Shown: positions 43,040 through 53,187, numbered from the stretch's first letter. The stretch: DNA of 64,000 bases from DATARR01 sp044868005 (GCA_044868005.1 JBIOVX010000163.1:43369-107368), one strand, 5' to 3'. Notes: generated from the sequence alone by a model not told the origin. Made by a program: numbers and translations.

Positions 43040-45862
43040 CTACGGCTCGTTCTCGAGCACCCACAGCTCGCGGCCATGCACGCCGTCATGGGCCGAGAAG
43101 TAGAGGCCCTCCTCCGTCGGGGTCAGCTCGCCCGGCAGGGACCAGGACGCGCCGGCGGCGATGTCCTGCACGAGCCGGGTTCCTTGTCCGCTGCCGTCGC
43201 TGGCCCATAGCTCCATGCCGTGCAGGCGGTCGCGGGCGCGGAAGTAGAGCTGGCCATGCCAGACCACGAGGCTGCGCGGATAGGAGCCGAGAAAACCGGG
43301 CGCGATATCGCGCACCAGCGCGGTGCCGGCCGGGGTGCCGTCCGTCGCCCATAGCTCCTCGCCGTGAACTGGATCCGAGGCCGCGAAGTACACGCGGTCG
43401 CCAAACTGGACGAAGGCAGGCCGGTCGAGGCCGAGCGGCGCGAAGGAATCGGCGCCGAGCTCGACGTCGGCCAGCGGTACAGTCCCGGCGTCGGTGCCGT
43501 CCGAGACCCACGGCAGCAGCCGGCCGCTGGCATCGTCCACGCGCCGCGCGGCGAAGTAGAGGCGCCCGTCCACGACAGCGAGCGCCTTGGGGTCGCGCAC
43601 CCCTGAAGCCGCCGTGATGGCGCGGACCGTGCCGGCCGGCGTGCCGTCCGTGCTCCAGATCTCCACGCTGCCGGTGCCGCCCGCAAGCGGGAAGAAAACA
43701 CGCCCGCCAAACGCGACGAAGACGAAGCTCAATTGATCGTAAGGCACGTCAGGCGCGATGAGATCGGCCGCCGTCAGCGGAAACGTCCCGGCGGACGTCC
43801 CGTCGCTCACCCACGGCCTCGATACGAAGCTCCCACCTTGCCACTCCTCGTCGAAGAAATAGAGCTTGTCGCCGATGCCCGTGAGCTTGTACGCCTCGAC
43901 GTTGAGAGGGAGGTCGACGAGCTTCCGGGTACCGGCCTGGGAGCCGTCCGTGCGCCAGAGCTGGGACTGCAGGCTGTTGTTGGGGCCGGGTAGGACCAAC
44001 CAATAAGCGGCTTGCCCGCCAAAGGCCGTCGCCTCGCCCGGCTGGTCGTCTCCCGCGGCCGGGACGATGGCCGTCGTACCCGCGGCGGTGCCGTCCGTAC
44101 GCCAGAGGGCATCCCCGTTTTGGTAGGGTAAGAAGTATGCCAGGCCGCCCGCCTCGATCGGCGGCGGACCACTGGTTGCGCAGTAGTCGGACGGCTGGCT
44201 CAGAAGGCGGGCGCTCTCCGCGCCGCGCAGGAACCGCAGCTCCCAAACATTGTCGACGCAGCTCTGGAGCAGCAGCCCGTCGCGGAAGCCGAGGAGCCCA
44301 TGGGGGTTCGAGCTTTTCGCGGCCACAGCCTGGTGGAGCGGCCGGGTTCCCGCCGGCGAGCCGTCGCTGCTCCACAGGACTTCGATCAAGCTCTCCCCGG
44401 TCCTCGCTGAGAACAGCAGGCTGCCGCCGGCCGCGCCCGCCTTGAGCGGGTTCGCGAAGCCGTAATAGTGGGACCAGTAAGGACCGCCTTCGAGGGCGAA
44501 GAAGGTGCCGGCCTCGGAGCCGTCGGTGATCCACAGCTCGCCCGCCGAATACTCGTCGGTGATCTCGAAGAGGACGCGCCCGCCGGCCGCGGCCCACTGA
44601 ACGTGTTCGCGGGAGTTGCTGCGCTCGAGCAAGCGGGTGCCGCCGGCGGTGCCGTCCGTCACCCAGAAGCCGTTCCGTCGCCGCCCCTCGTAGCCGTAAA
44701 AGACGAAGCGGCCGTCGCCGAGACCGACGAGCGAGCTCGCGGCCGCCGGGCATCCCCCCGCGCAGCCGGCGAGCGGCGAGGTCGAACGCAGATCTCCGCG
44801 CGTGCTCCAGAGGTTCGTTCCCTTGACGGCCCCATTGACGAGGAAGACGATGCGACCGCCGGCTTTTTCGATATCGTGCACCGTCACCGCGGGTTTGGAG
44901 AAGTCGGTGAGACGCCGCAGGCTCTCCGGCTGATCGCCGAGGCTCCACAGCTCGGTGCCGAGGATGCCGTCGCCCGCGGTGAAGTAGAGCCGGCCGTCGA
45001 TGAGCTTCGAGAACCAGATCCCTGGATCGGGCAGCGAGAAGCTGGTCAGGGGCCGCGTTCCCGCGGCGGTGCCGTCGCTCGTCCACATCTCCAGGCCGTT
45101 GTCCTGCGCGATGAACCAGGCGCGGCCCGCGCCGGCGACGAGGAGACGCGCCTGCGGCGTCTCCGGCAAGCGCACCAGCGTATGGGCGGCGGCGTCCGCG
45201 AACCAGAGCGACGGCGAAGAGCCGTCGGCCGCGGTGACGATCAGAAAGGCCCGGTCGCCGCTGGCCGCGAGCTCGCGGATGTTGGCGCTGCCCGGGCCGG
45301 GGACGATCTCGCCCACGGGCGCCGTCCCCGCCGGCGTACCGTCGCTGGACCACAGCTCGCAGCCGAGCTCGGGCGTGCAGCCGGTGAAGAAGAGGCGCTG
45401 TCCGTTGATGGAGCTGAGGAGGAACAACGTAGGAAGGTCCGGCACGCGCTGCGGCAACTTGAGGTTGCCGGTGACCGGGAAGGTACCCCGCGGCGTGCCA
45501 TCGGTGCGCCAGATCCGCACGTTGAAGGTCTCGTAGGGCTCGCTGGCGCGGTAGAAGGCGACGCTCCCGGTGGATCCGAGAAGCTCGGCGGTGAAGCACG
45601 GCGGGCAGAAGGCGCCCAGGGGGTTGGTGCCCTGGGCCGTGCCGTCGGTGACCCACGGCGCGTAGTTCTCATTGTCGTTGCGCAGGAAGACCGAGCGGTT
45701 GCCGACGCGGGCGAAACCCGAAGGGCTCTGAAAAGCCTCGACGTTGCCTGGAGCGAGATCGGCGGCGAGGCGCGCCGGACCTTCGGCGAACGTTGGAACG
45801 GCCAGGGCGGAGAAGGCGACGCCGATCAGGAGAAGGAGGGACGGACGGAGCGGGCGATTCAT
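43040..45862 (-). CDS. Exported ELWxxDGT-repeat protein
   Basis: 940 residues from the ATG at 45862 (MNRPLRPSLLLLIGVAFSAL); an in-frame ATG at 45880 adds six residues. After the signal peptide come many repeats of the ELWxxDGTxAGT type (CELWSSDGTPAGT, EIWSTDGTPAGTV, ELWATDGTPAGTA, MELWASDGSGQGT), as in the ELWxxDGT family, which probably forms beta-propellers. It ends in GVHGRELWVLENEP, with no sorting domain. An exported or surface protein of unknown ligand. Confidence 0.9.
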   Translation of the reverse strand: MNRPLRPSLLLLIGVAFSALAVPTFAEGPARLAADLAPGNVEAFQSPSGFARVGNRSVFLRNDNENYAPWVTDGTAQGTNPLGAFCPPCFTAELLGSTGSVAFYRASEPYETFNVRIWRTDGTPRGTFPVTGNLKLPQRVPDLPTLFLLSSINGQRLFFTGCTPELGCELWSSDGTPAGTAPVGEIVPGPGSANIRELAASGDRAFLIVTAADGSSPSLWFADAAAHTLVRLPETPQARLLVAGAGRAWFIAQDNGLEMWTSDGTAAGTRPLTSFSLPDPGIWFSKLIDGRLYFTAGDGILGTELWSLGDQPESLRRLTDFSKPAVTVHDIEKAGGRIVFLVNGAVKGTNLWSTRGDLRSTSPLAGCAGGCPAAASSLVGLGDGRFVFYGYEGRRRNGFWVTDGTAGGTRLLERSNSREHVQWAAAGGRVLFEITDEYSAGELWITDGSEAGTFFALEGGPYWSHYYGFANPLKAGAAGGSLLFSARTGESLIEVLWSSDGSPAGTRPLHQAVAAKSSNPHGLLGFRDGLLLQSCVDNVWELRFLRGAESARLLSQPSDYCATSGPPPIEAGGLAYFLPYQNGDALWRTDGTAAGTTAIVPAAGDDQPGEATAFGGQAAYWLVLPGPNNSLQSQLWRTDGSQAGTRKLVDLPLNVEAYKLTGIGDKLYFFDEEWQGGSFVSRPWVSDGTSAGTFPLTAADLIAPDVPYDQLSFVFVAFGGRVFFPLAGGTGSVEIWSTDGTPAGTVRAITAASGVRDPKALAVVDGRLYFAARRVDDASGRLLPWVSDGTDAGTVPLADVELGADSFAPLGLDRPAFVQFGDRVYFAASDPVHGEELWATDGTPAGTALVRDIAPGFLGSYPRSLVVWHGQLYFRARDRLHGMELWASDGSGQGTRLVQDIAAGASWSLPGELTPTEEGLYFSAHDGVHGRELWVLENEP

Positions 45863-45901
45863 GGCAATACAGCATACCATGTTCCGCCCGCCCTGGACGC
45901 G

Positions 45902-46474
45902 CTACGTCAACAGGTGAAGCGAGATCTCGGTCGAGGCGCCGGCGGCCTTGGCGACGATCCGCACGTGATCGACCTTGCGCCCGTCCTTGAAGTCGAGCAG
46001 CGAGTAGACGCCCTGGCGATGGACGCTGTCGTTGAAGTCGACGACCTGCGCCTCGCCGTTCTCGAAGACGACCTCGGCGAAGCTGATCTCCGCGGGCCCT
46101 TCGTCGATCCCCAGCAGGAGCTTGCTGCCCCGCCGGTCGACGTTGAGGGTGAATTCCGTCCAGCCGTCCGCGCGGTCGAGGTTCTCGGCCTCCCGCCAGG
46201 CCTGCACATTGGCGGCAGGCAGCGCCGGGACGACGACGGCGCCGAAGACCACGGGCGGCAGGAAGACGCGCGGCGCGACGCGGAAGGCGACGCGCGGCGC
46301 GCGCACGTAGACGTGCGGCAGCGTTCGGTGGAGAGGAAAAGCCCTGTGGACTACCACCGTGGTGCGCGGACCGTGGTGCACGACGCGGACCCGTCGGGCC
46401 CCGGCCCCGGGCGCTATGAAAAGAAGAAACAGAAACGAGAAGACTACGAAGGTTGCTGCAAGCCTGCGTTTCAT
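45902..46474 (-). CDS. Exported hypothetical protein, His/Arg/Val-rich N-terminal region
   Basis: 190 residues from the ATG at 46474, preceded by GGAGG. A signal peptide (MKRRLAATFVVFSFLFLLF) is followed by a basic His/Arg/Val stretch (about 28-85, VRVVHHGPRTTVVVHR) and a folded beta-rich C-terminal domain (about 95-190) with AEISFAEVVFENGEAQVVDF and DHVRIVAKA. A similar layout recurs in environmental bacteria without a named function. It is divergent from the serine hydrolase gene, with 129 bp between the starts. Confidence 0.7.
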   Translation of the reverse strand: MKRRLAATFVVFSFLFLLFIAPGAGARRVRVVHHGPRTTVVVHRAFPLHRTLPHVYVRAPRVAFRVAPRVFLPPVVFGAVVVPALPAANVQAWREAENLDRADGWTEFTLNVDRRGSKLLLGIDEGPAEISFAEVVFENGEAQVVDFNDSVHRQGVYSLLDFKDGRKVDHVRIVAKAAGASTEISLHLLT

Positions 46475-46603
46475 CGGATCCTCCATTCTGAGGCCGAACG
46501 AAACGCTCGGCCTCCATGCATTGAAACCCCGAGATCCGCAAGAACCTGCGGCGCGGCCGCCGCCGTCCGTATACTCCTCGTACGCCGTACCGGAGGAGAA
46601 CGA

Positions 46604-48322
46604 ATGCGCCCATCGGCGGTTCCGCTCTGCACGATCGCCATCCTCGTCGCCTTGCAGGGATGCGCGCGGTCGAAGGCGCCCGAGCTCGATCCCGAGGTGG
46701 CCGGCCGGATCGATCAGCTCTTCGAGCGCTGGAACAATCCCAACAGTCCCGGCTGCACCGCCGGCGTGGCGCGTGGCGGCTGGATGATCTACGCCCGCGG
46801 CTTCGGCTCCGCCGATCTCGATCACCGCATCCCCAACGGGCTCGCCACAGTCTTTCCGGTCGGCTCGAATTCGAAACAGTTCACCGCCATGGTCGTGGCG
46901 CTCCTGGCGGAGGACGGCACCCTGAGCCTCGACGACGACGTCCGGCGCTGGGTGCCCGAGTTGCCCGCCTACGCGCGCCCGATCACGGTGCGCGACCTGC
47001 TCCATCACACGAGCGGCCTGCGGGATTACCAGGCGTTGCGTTTTTTGAGCGGCACGCCTCCCGACTACTTGGATCTCGGCTGGGTGTTGCACCTCCTCTC
47101 GCGCCAGCGCGGCACGCACTTCCCCGCCGGCGAGAAATACGAGTACAGCAACTCGAACTACGTGCTGGCCCGCGTGGTGGCCGAGCGCGCCAGCGGCAGC
47201 ACCCTGCGCCAGCTCGCCAGGGAGCGCATCTTCGAGCCGCTCGGCATGCGCTCGACCACCTGGGACGAGACCGGCCGCCGCGTCGTGCACAACCGCGCCA
47301 CGCCCTACACCGGCGGCGGCCGCGACGGCTGGCGCATCGCGCTCGGCACGACGCTCGCCGGCAGCGGCGGCCTCTGGACGACGATCGAAGATCTGCTGCG
47401 CTGGGATGAAAACTTCTATCACAACCGTCTGGGCAAGGGAGATCCGGGGCTCGTACGGCGCGCCGTGGAGCCCAGCCGGCCGAGCGTCGAGGCGGGGAGA
47501 ACGGCGGACGAGGACCACCGCGATGGCTACGGTCTCGGCATCTACCTCGGCCGCCATCACGGCCGGCAGCTCCAGTGGCACGCCGGCCGCGGCCCCGGGC
47601 ACGTCGGCGACATGGCGCGCTATCCGCGGCAGCACGTCTCCGTCTTCTGCCTCTGCAACGCCACGATCGATTCGCGATTCCTCGCGCGCTCGATCGCCGA
47701 CCTGGTGCTAGGCGCACCGGCTGAATCGCGAGGAGCCGCGCCGGCTCCCTCCTACGTCGCTCTGCCGCCGGAGGTCGTCGCCGCTACTGCCGGGAACTAT
47801 CTCAATCCGGTCACGGGCACCGTCTGGAGTCTCTCCGCCGAGACGTCCGCGCCCGGCAAGATCGGCATGAACGTGACCGGTGCGGACTACATCCTCTCCC
47901 CTACGGGCCCGGGCGAGGTCTTCTTCACCGATCCGCCGCTCGGCTGGCGCGTCACCATCGAGCGCGACGAGAAAGGGCGCGGGACCCGCCTCCACCTCTT
48001 CGAGGAGGGCGTCGAGACGGCGCACTACGAGCGTCTCGGCGACCCGCCCCCGCGGGCGATGCTCGCCGCCTACGCCGGCACGTACGACTGCGACGAGCTC
48101 GAGAACCCGTATACGTTCGAGGTTGTCGATGGCGCGTTACGCCTGCGCACGAAGGTGCAGCCCAACGGCCCGCTGTCCTTCGGCGGACCGGACCGCTTCA
48201 TCCTGCCGGCCGAATGGTTCACCTTGATCTTCCAGTTCACCCGTGATCCCCGCGGCCGGGTCACCGGTTTCCGGCTGGACAGCGGCGCCGCCGATGGTTT
48301 CCGTTTCGAGCGGCGCCTTTGA
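46604..48322 (+). CDS. Serine hydrolase of the beta-lactamase/class C family, lipoprotein-like
   Basis: 572 residues. GGAGGAGA precedes the ATG. The N-terminus (MRPSAVPLCTIAILVALQGC) looks like a lipoprotein signal. The PF00144-type domain (about 35-370) has the nucleophile motif SNSK (within PVGSNSKQFTA) and YSN (EYSNSNY), with HAGRGPGHV in the position of the third motif. A C-terminal lipocalin-like beta region (about 400-572) is typical of periplasmic esterases and peptidases of this family. It is more likely an esterase or D-aminopeptidase than a true beta-lactamase. Confidence 0.9.
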   Translation: MRPSAVPLCTIAILVALQGCARSKAPELDPEVAGRIDQLFERWNNPNSPGCTAGVARGGWMIYARGFGSADLDHRIPNGLATVFPVGSNSKQFTAMVVALLAEDGTLSLDDDVRRWVPELPAYARPITVRDLLHHTSGLRDYQALRFLSGTPPDYLDLGWVLHLLSRQRGTHFPAGEKYEYSNSNYVLARVVAERASGSTLRQLARERIFEPLGMRSTTWDETGRRVVHNRATPYTGGGRDGWRIALGTTLAGSGGLWTTIEDLLRWDENFYHNRLGKGDPGLVRRAVEPSRPSVEAGRTADEDHRDGYGLGIYLGRHHGRQLQWHAGRGPGHVGDMARYPRQHVSVFCLCNATIDSRFLARSIADLVLGAPAESRGAAPAPSYVALPPEVVAATAGNYLNPVTGTVWSLSAETSAPGKIGMNVTGADYILSPTGPGEVFFTDPPLGWRVTIERDEKGRGTRLHLFEEGVETAHYERLGDPPPRAMLAAYAGTYDCDELENPYTFEVVDGALRLRTKVQPNGPLSFGGPDRFILPAEWFTLIFQFTRDPRGRVTGFRLDSGAADGFRFERRL

Positions 48323-48535
48323 ATCCACTCACTTGGCGGTGACTTTCCCGTTCTTTCCGTAGACGTAGATCCATTCACAGATCACGCCCTCGGAGACTAC
48401 GGCCAAGACCTTCGCTTACATCCAACTCTCGCTGATCGGGCTTGCCCTGACTTATATCCTTGCCGCGATGCTGCTCTCGCTGCTTGGTCAGGGCGCTACA
48501 AACGCCATCGGTGACAGGTAACCTTCGGCCTCTCG
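48323..48535. pseudogene. Intergenic region with possible gene fragments
   Basis: A 213-bp gap. On the plus strand 48399-48521 reads TAKTFAYIQLSLIGLALTYI and continues as a second hydrophobic stretch ending NAIGDR and a stop, like the C-terminal helix of a membrane protein, but no start is present. On the minus strand 48329-48388 reads VICEWIYVYGKNGKVTAK and a stop, also without a start. Both look like ends of lost genes. Confidence 0.35.
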
Positions 48536-51481
48536 TCAACTATATTTCGGCAGCCGGCCTTCCTCTTTCTCCTTTTCCACGTCCGGTCTCCAGCCCCAGT
48601 CTTTCAGCAGGGTGTTCTCCGGTTTGCGGTCGTCCTCCGGCAGGAGCCGAGCGACCTTGTCAAAGAGCACGTCGGCGATGTACTGGCCCAGACGGCGATA
48701 GCTCTCCCATTGGGCCTCGTCGAAGAACTGGTCGATGGTGGTCTCGTGAGGGAAATCCGGATGCGACGTATGGTATTCCAGGAGATCGATGGGTTCCCGG
48801 CCAGTCAGTGTCGGCTTGACATAGAGGAGCCATGAGACCGTGTCCGGGTTTGAGTAGGTGACTTGCGCCAGGGCCGCGTGCGCGAGGGAAAGTCCAGTTC
48901 GATCGGCCGCCACAAGACGGCCATGGGGTCCTTTCTTCTTTTTCGCTTCCTCCCCTCCCGGCACTTCCCACGTCCCCCGTCGGAGCTGTTCGACAGTGCC
49001 CATATAGGGCCGCACGGCGTCGGGAACGACTTCGTCGAGTTGCTCCTCGGTAAGGAAGCGGACCTCCGCGCCGAAATCGATCCTGGCCTTGCGCACCAGG
49101 TTCGCCAGGCCTTCGAAGGTGGAGTCGGCATCCATTTCGCCGTCCACAATCACAATGAAGCGCAGGCGCCGACGCAGCAGCTCGTAGCCGCCCATGTTCT
49201 CGAAGTGGCCGCCGTCCGAGAGGTACCAGCGGCGCCGGGCCGTGCCGGGAAAGCGCGCCAGGAACTCGTCGAGCATGTAGGTTTGAACGGGGAAGAGACG
49301 CGCGAAGGTATCCTCGATCCAGAGGCTGATCTTGCGCTTGGCCGCCTTTTCCTTCGTTCCGTCCGCAGCGGTGCGCGGAGGCAGCTCCCTCCGCACCACG
49401 CCCGAGTCCCACCAGCGGCCTAGGCGGACGTTGCCAAAGCCGGCCAGGAGGCTCAGGCCGAGGCTGGTCCGCATGCCGGTGCCGGTCGAAAACGCCGCGC
49501 CGGAGATGGAAAGCCAGGTACCCAGGGGTAGCGCCTCGCCGGCAAAACGCCCATCCGGATAGTCAAAGACGCGGAAGCCTGATTCGGGATAGATCTCGAA
49601 GATCCGTTCCCCCTCTGGATTCATCTTGGTGTTGTCTCCGAGCGGCAGGATCACGTGATGCCTAACGCCCGCGCTCAGGCCCCAGGGGCCGAGGGCGAGG
49701 CCCACACCCTTTCGGTCCTGCTGCTGGACTTGGGATTGCCCATCGATCGTCTCATTGATCGTAACGTTTATCAGGTGAATGGGCGCGCCGTTGTCCGCTG
49801 GCGGCGGCCAATATCGAGCGAGATCCGTGTCATCCCCCTCCACCGGCTGAGTGATACTCCGGCCGCGCCAGCGCCGGGGATTCGAGGCGCCGAGATAAGC
49901 CCGGGTCAGACGTGCGCTGTAGAGGGGGAGCTGGGAGGAGCGGTTGACGAAAGGCCAGGTCTGTCCGAAGAGAATGGAGAGGAGCAGAGCGAAGGCAAAC
50001 CCGAGGAGCGCCGGCCAGAAATCGCGATCCGCAGCTTGCGAGGAAAGCCCGGAGCTCTTCACCTTCTGTTCCTCACCGCCATCGCTCCGGATGCGCAGAT
50101 TCATGCCGAGCGGGGCTGAGCTCCCCCGCACCGCGACGTCGTAGACCCGCTCGTCCTGCTTCTTCTCTATCAGCTTGGCCGGCGCACCATGCGGACGGTG
50201 CCCTCCCCAGGCGATGGCGTGAGAGCCGGCGTTCAGAGTGACGAGGAGGAGGGTCACGATCAGCAGAGCCGCCACGGTGGCGATCAGCTTCACGGGAAGG
50301 GACGGCCGGCCGGCCTTTGACCCTCTGGAGAAGAACGTGGCGATCCGTTGCGCGAAACCCGCCAGCACGCCAAGCGAGGAGAAGATGCCCGCCAACCAGG
50401 CGCCGAGGGTGCTGTCGCCTTTGAGCACCGCATAGACGCTCTGGCCGAGGGAGTCGACGAGCGCCAGTGCGAGAAGCAGCGCCGTAACGACGAGCGCGCC
50501 GGTAACCCAGATGCCGAGGCGGTTGCGGACGGCGCGGTGACGATAGAGCGTCTGGTCCATCTTCTCGGCGCGATCCCCTTCTTCGAGGGAACGCTGGTCC
50601 GGCAGCTTCCATTGAGCCAGCTTCCAGGCCGTGAAGGCCAGCAAGGCCATGGCGGCGAGCGATATCCAAAGCACGGCAATTGGCCGTCCCCAGGTGAGGA
50701 TCGCGAGAAAGATGGAGGCGACGAGCACCAGGGCAACCCCGGCCACCGGCGAGATGGCGGACACCTCGTCTGCCGCCCCGCCGGGATCGGCCCTCTGCAT
50801 CGCCTTTCTCTCCGGCTCGACCAGCCAATAAGCCCAGCCGATGGGGATCGCAAAAAGCACAAAGCTCACCAGGGGGAGCCACACGAGCGGGCTCAGCCAG
50901 ATCGTCGCGTCGGTTGGCGAAGGCAGGGCCTGCAGGTCGCGCACGGCCAGAAATCTCTCCACACCTACCCGCAGGCTCTGAAGCCCGAGGAACGCCGCCA
51001 ACACGAACAAGCCAAGAACGACATGGATGGAAACCAAATTACGCAGGACGACGGCGCCGAAGAGGAGCGAGTCACCCCCTCCGTTCGGAGAGAGATAGCG
51101 CCCGTTCTCGCGCAGGAACCCCATGACCTCCGGACACTTCTTGCGCAGGAGGATCTCCTCGACATCCTCGGGCGTCTTTACATAGTCCCGAGTGAGGAGC
51201 CGCCCGAAGAACGAGCCGAAGTAACCGCCGCCCGAGACCGTCGAAAGAAAATCAATGCCCCGCAGGAGCCCCTTCTTTGCCATACCTTGGAACACTCCGA
51301 GGGCGAAGGTGCCGCTGCGGATGCCGCCGCCGGAGAGGCCGACACCCACCAGGCGATCCGGGGCCCACGGGAGCTCCGCCGTCCCTCGCCGTCCCTCCAG
51401 CAGACGACGCTCGCGGTTCCGCAGTCCCTCGGGATACGCCTCGTCGAAGGCGGGCTTAGGTGTCGCGCATGGATCGCTCAT
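48536..51481 (-). CDS. Patatin-like lipase with large internal membrane domain
   Basis: 981 residues. The N-terminal patatin part has the oxyanion segment GVGLSGGGIRSGTFALGVFQ (about 47-66) and the nucleophile STVSGGGYFG (about 82-91). About eight hydrophobic helices follow, between about residues 150 and 520 (for example LFVLAAFLGLQ, LALALVDSL, ALLIVTLLLVTL). The catalytic Asp is in YLSDGGHFENMGGYELL (about 755-771), so the active site is split around the membrane domain. An acyl hydrolase embedded in the inner membrane is expected. It lies 109 bp after the membrane-protein gene at 51591 on the same strand and may form an operon with it. Confidence 0.87.
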   Translation of the reverse strand: MSDPCATPKPAFDEAYPEGLRNRERRLLEGRRGTAELPWAPDRLVGVGLSGGGIRSGTFALGVFQGMAKKGLLRGIDFLSTVSGGGYFGSFFGRLLTRDYVKTPEDVEEILLRKKCPEVMGFLRENGRYLSPNGGGDSLLFGAVVLRNLVSIHVVLGLFVLAAFLGLQSLRVGVERFLAVRDLQALPSPTDATIWLSPLVWLPLVSFVLFAIPIGWAYWLVEPERKAMQRADPGGAADEVSAISPVAGVALVLVASIFLAILTWGRPIAVLWISLAAMALLAFTAWKLAQWKLPDQRSLEEGDRAEKMDQTLYRHRAVRNRLGIWVTGALVVTALLLALALVDSLGQSVYAVLKGDSTLGAWLAGIFSSLGVLAGFAQRIATFFSRGSKAGRPSLPVKLIATVAALLIVTLLLVTLNAGSHAIAWGGHRPHGAPAKLIEKKQDERVYDVAVRGSSAPLGMNLRIRSDGGEEQKVKSSGLSSQAADRDFWPALLGFAFALLLSILFGQTWPFVNRSSQLPLYSARLTRAYLGASNPRRWRGRSITQPVEGDDTDLARYWPPPADNGAPIHLINVTINETIDGQSQVQQQDRKGVGLALGPWGLSAGVRHHVILPLGDNTKMNPEGERIFEIYPESGFRVFDYPDGRFAGEALPLGTWLSISGAAFSTGTGMRTSLGLSLLAGFGNVRLGRWWDSGVVRRELPPRTAADGTKEKAAKRKISLWIEDTFARLFPVQTYMLDEFLARFPGTARRRWYLSDGGHFENMGGYELLRRRLRFIVIVDGEMDADSTFEGLANLVRKARIDFGAEVRFLTEEQLDEVVPDAVRPYMGTVEQLRRGTWEVPGGEEAKKKKGPHGRLVAADRTGLSLAHAALAQVTYSNPDTVSWLLYVKPTLTGREPIDLLEYHTSHPDFPHETTIDQFFDEAQWESYRRLGQYIADVLFDKVARLLPEDDRKPENTLLKDWGWRPDVEKEKEEGRLPKYS

Positions 51482-51590
51482 TGTATGCCATCCCTTCCAA
51501 ATCTGGCGTCAGGGCCAGAATCACGGACGAATCCGAAGATGCAACTGCGTGAACCGTTTTCGCAAAAGGACTAACATAGATAATCCCCCA

Positions 51591-52262
51591 TTACAACTGG
51601 CGCAGCCAGGCGACGAGAAACCACACACCCAAGAACAGTCCGACGCAGATCAAAACGAAAGACGCTTCGATCAAACGCCGCCAGAAAAAGCCGAGCCCTC
51701 CGAGAGCCGCAGCCGCCAAAAAGACGTGCCCCAGGACCTTAGCGAGACCCTCCTCGTGAAGCAGGACGCGGGCGAAGAAGGCTAGAGCAATGAACAGAAG
51801 ACCCCACTTCCAAAGGGTGGCCCTCTGGACGCCGGTCAGCGTCGTCTGTGTGATCGGAGTCTCTTGGAGCAGGCGGAGGACAAACCGATTTTCCAGGATA
51901 TCGAAAAGAGCTGCAGCCGTCGCACATCCGCCGGCGGCAGCCGCCCAGCCGGCGGAGACTCTTGACGAACCGAATAGCAGCGCCAAGCTAAGACCGAGAA
52001 AGGTAGCCCAATAGAAGCAGATAATGAACCAATCGAGGCGAATACCCGCCTTCAGTTTGCCCGGCTTGCTCGCCTCTGCTTGTTCAATCACAGATTGCGC
52101 CTCAGCAGGCGAATCCACCAGTTCAATTGCCAGGGCAGGCATACGAAGCCCTCCCGGGAACCTGCCCGCAGGGACAACAAAGGTAACCACGAGCATCACC
52201 AGCAGGATCCATACGAATAACGATTCGCGAGCCGTTGCAATAAATTGGAGTTCTTGCGTCAT
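51591..52262 (-). CDS. Hypothetical polytopic membrane protein
   Basis: 223 residues with about five or six transmembrane helices (about 16-34, 80-98, 108-124, 150-168, 178-195, 199-219). A soluble loop lies between helices 1 and 2. GGCATAAALFDILENRFVL contains a FDxLEN motif recurring in small bacterial membrane proteins of unknown function. It sits upstream of the membrane patatin on the same strand, so they may work together. No catalytic motif. Confidence 0.7.
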   Translation of the reverse strand: MTQELQFIATARESLFVWILLVMLVVTFVVPAGRFPGGLRMPALAIELVDSPAEAQSVIEQAEASKPGKLKAGIRLDWFIICFYWATFLGLSLALLFGSSRVSAGWAAAAGGCATAAALFDILENRFVLRLLQETPITQTTLTGVQRATLWKWGLLFIALAFFARVLLHEEGLAKVLGHVFLAAAALGGLGFFWRRLIEASFVLICVGLFLGVWFLVAWLRQL

Positions 52263-52506
52263 GTTTCCTCTCCTTAATGGTCATTCTGGAGACCGTAGCC
52301 TCTCCTGGGCAGCCCTTTCCAAGCCTCGCGGGGGGATCGGGCGCAGACCCTCTCCTCATAGACGGACCCGCGGGAGAAACTCCTCGTATCGTTCTCGCAA
52401 ATAGGGACTGGCGGAGATGATGTCACACTTCAAGCGATTCGGGCTACCGGCGGTGCTATCCTGTCATCCAGGTGTCCAAAGGACCGGTTTCCAAAGAGAG
52501 CATGCC

Positions 52507-53184
52507 ATGAGCCAGCCAGCCTTCTCAGCCTCCTCGCCGCTGCCCTTTGACCTCATTTACAGCGACGGGGAACCCTTGGACAACGAGTGGCATACCGAGC
52601 AGATCCCCTTCCTCAAGGAGGTCATCCGCCAAGCCATGGCGGAGCACGGACGGAGCGACTTCTTCGTCGGCGGCAACATGTTTGTCTACTACTCGGTGGA
52701 GCAGGCCCGAGAAGTGGCGAAGGGGCTCCCGTATCTCCGCGGCCCGGATGTTTTCTGGGTGGGCGGCGCCAAACCCGCTGGTCTCCGCAATGGCTGGGTG
52801 GCGTGGGAGGAGGGTGGGCGGCTGCCGGACGTCATCGTCGAGCTGCTGTCACCCTCGACGGCGGAGATCGACCGCACGGTCAAGAAGGACCTTTACGCTC
52901 ATGTCTTCCGAACAGCGGAGTACTTTCTCTGCGACCCGGAGACCCAGACCCTGGAAGGTTTCCGCCTGGAGGGCCGGACCTACCGGCCGATGCTGCCGGA
53001 CGACCAGGGACGGTTCCGCAGCGAGAAGCTCGGAGCGTCCCTCGGCCTCTGGCACGGCGTCTGGTCGGACCAGGAGGCGGACTGGGTGCGTCTGTTCCGA
53101 CCCGACGGAAGCCTGGTGCCGACCAAGGTCGAGGCGGCTCAGGCCGAGCGGGCACGCCTGCGGGCTCTGCTCGAAGGGCGTTGA
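52507..53184 (+). CDS. Uma2-family (DUF820) PD-(D/E)XK nuclease-like protein
   Basis: 225 residues from the ATG at 52507; an open frame extends 30 codons upstream but lacks family similarity. The Uma2 layout is clear: GPDVFWVGG, then PDVIVELLSPSTAEIDRTVK, KDLYAHVFRTAEYFLCDP and TLEGFRLEGRTYRP. The PD...E.L.K arrangement matches the restriction-endonuclease fold. A Gln/Arg/Glu-rich helix (KVEAAQAERARLRALLEGR) ends the protein, as is common in the family. Uma2 genes are frequent and variable; their function is unknown. Confidence 0.9.
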   Translation: MSQPAFSASSPLPFDLIYSDGEPLDNEWHTEQIPFLKEVIRQAMAEHGRSDFFVGGNMFVYYSVEQAREVAKGLPYLRGPDVFWVGGAKPAGLRNGWVAWEEGGRLPDVIVELLSPSTAEIDRTVKKDLYAHVFRTAEYFLCDPETQTLEGFRLEGRTYRPMLPDDQGRFRSEKLGASLGLWHGVWSDQEADWVRLFRPDGSLVPTKVEAAQAERARLRALLEGR

Positions 53185-53187
53185 TTC

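Noticed and set aside
46604..48322. True class C beta-lactamase (resistance gene)
   Set aside because: SxxK and YxN are shared by many esterases and peptidases. The C-terminal lipocalin-like region and overall length fit the general serine hydrolase family better.
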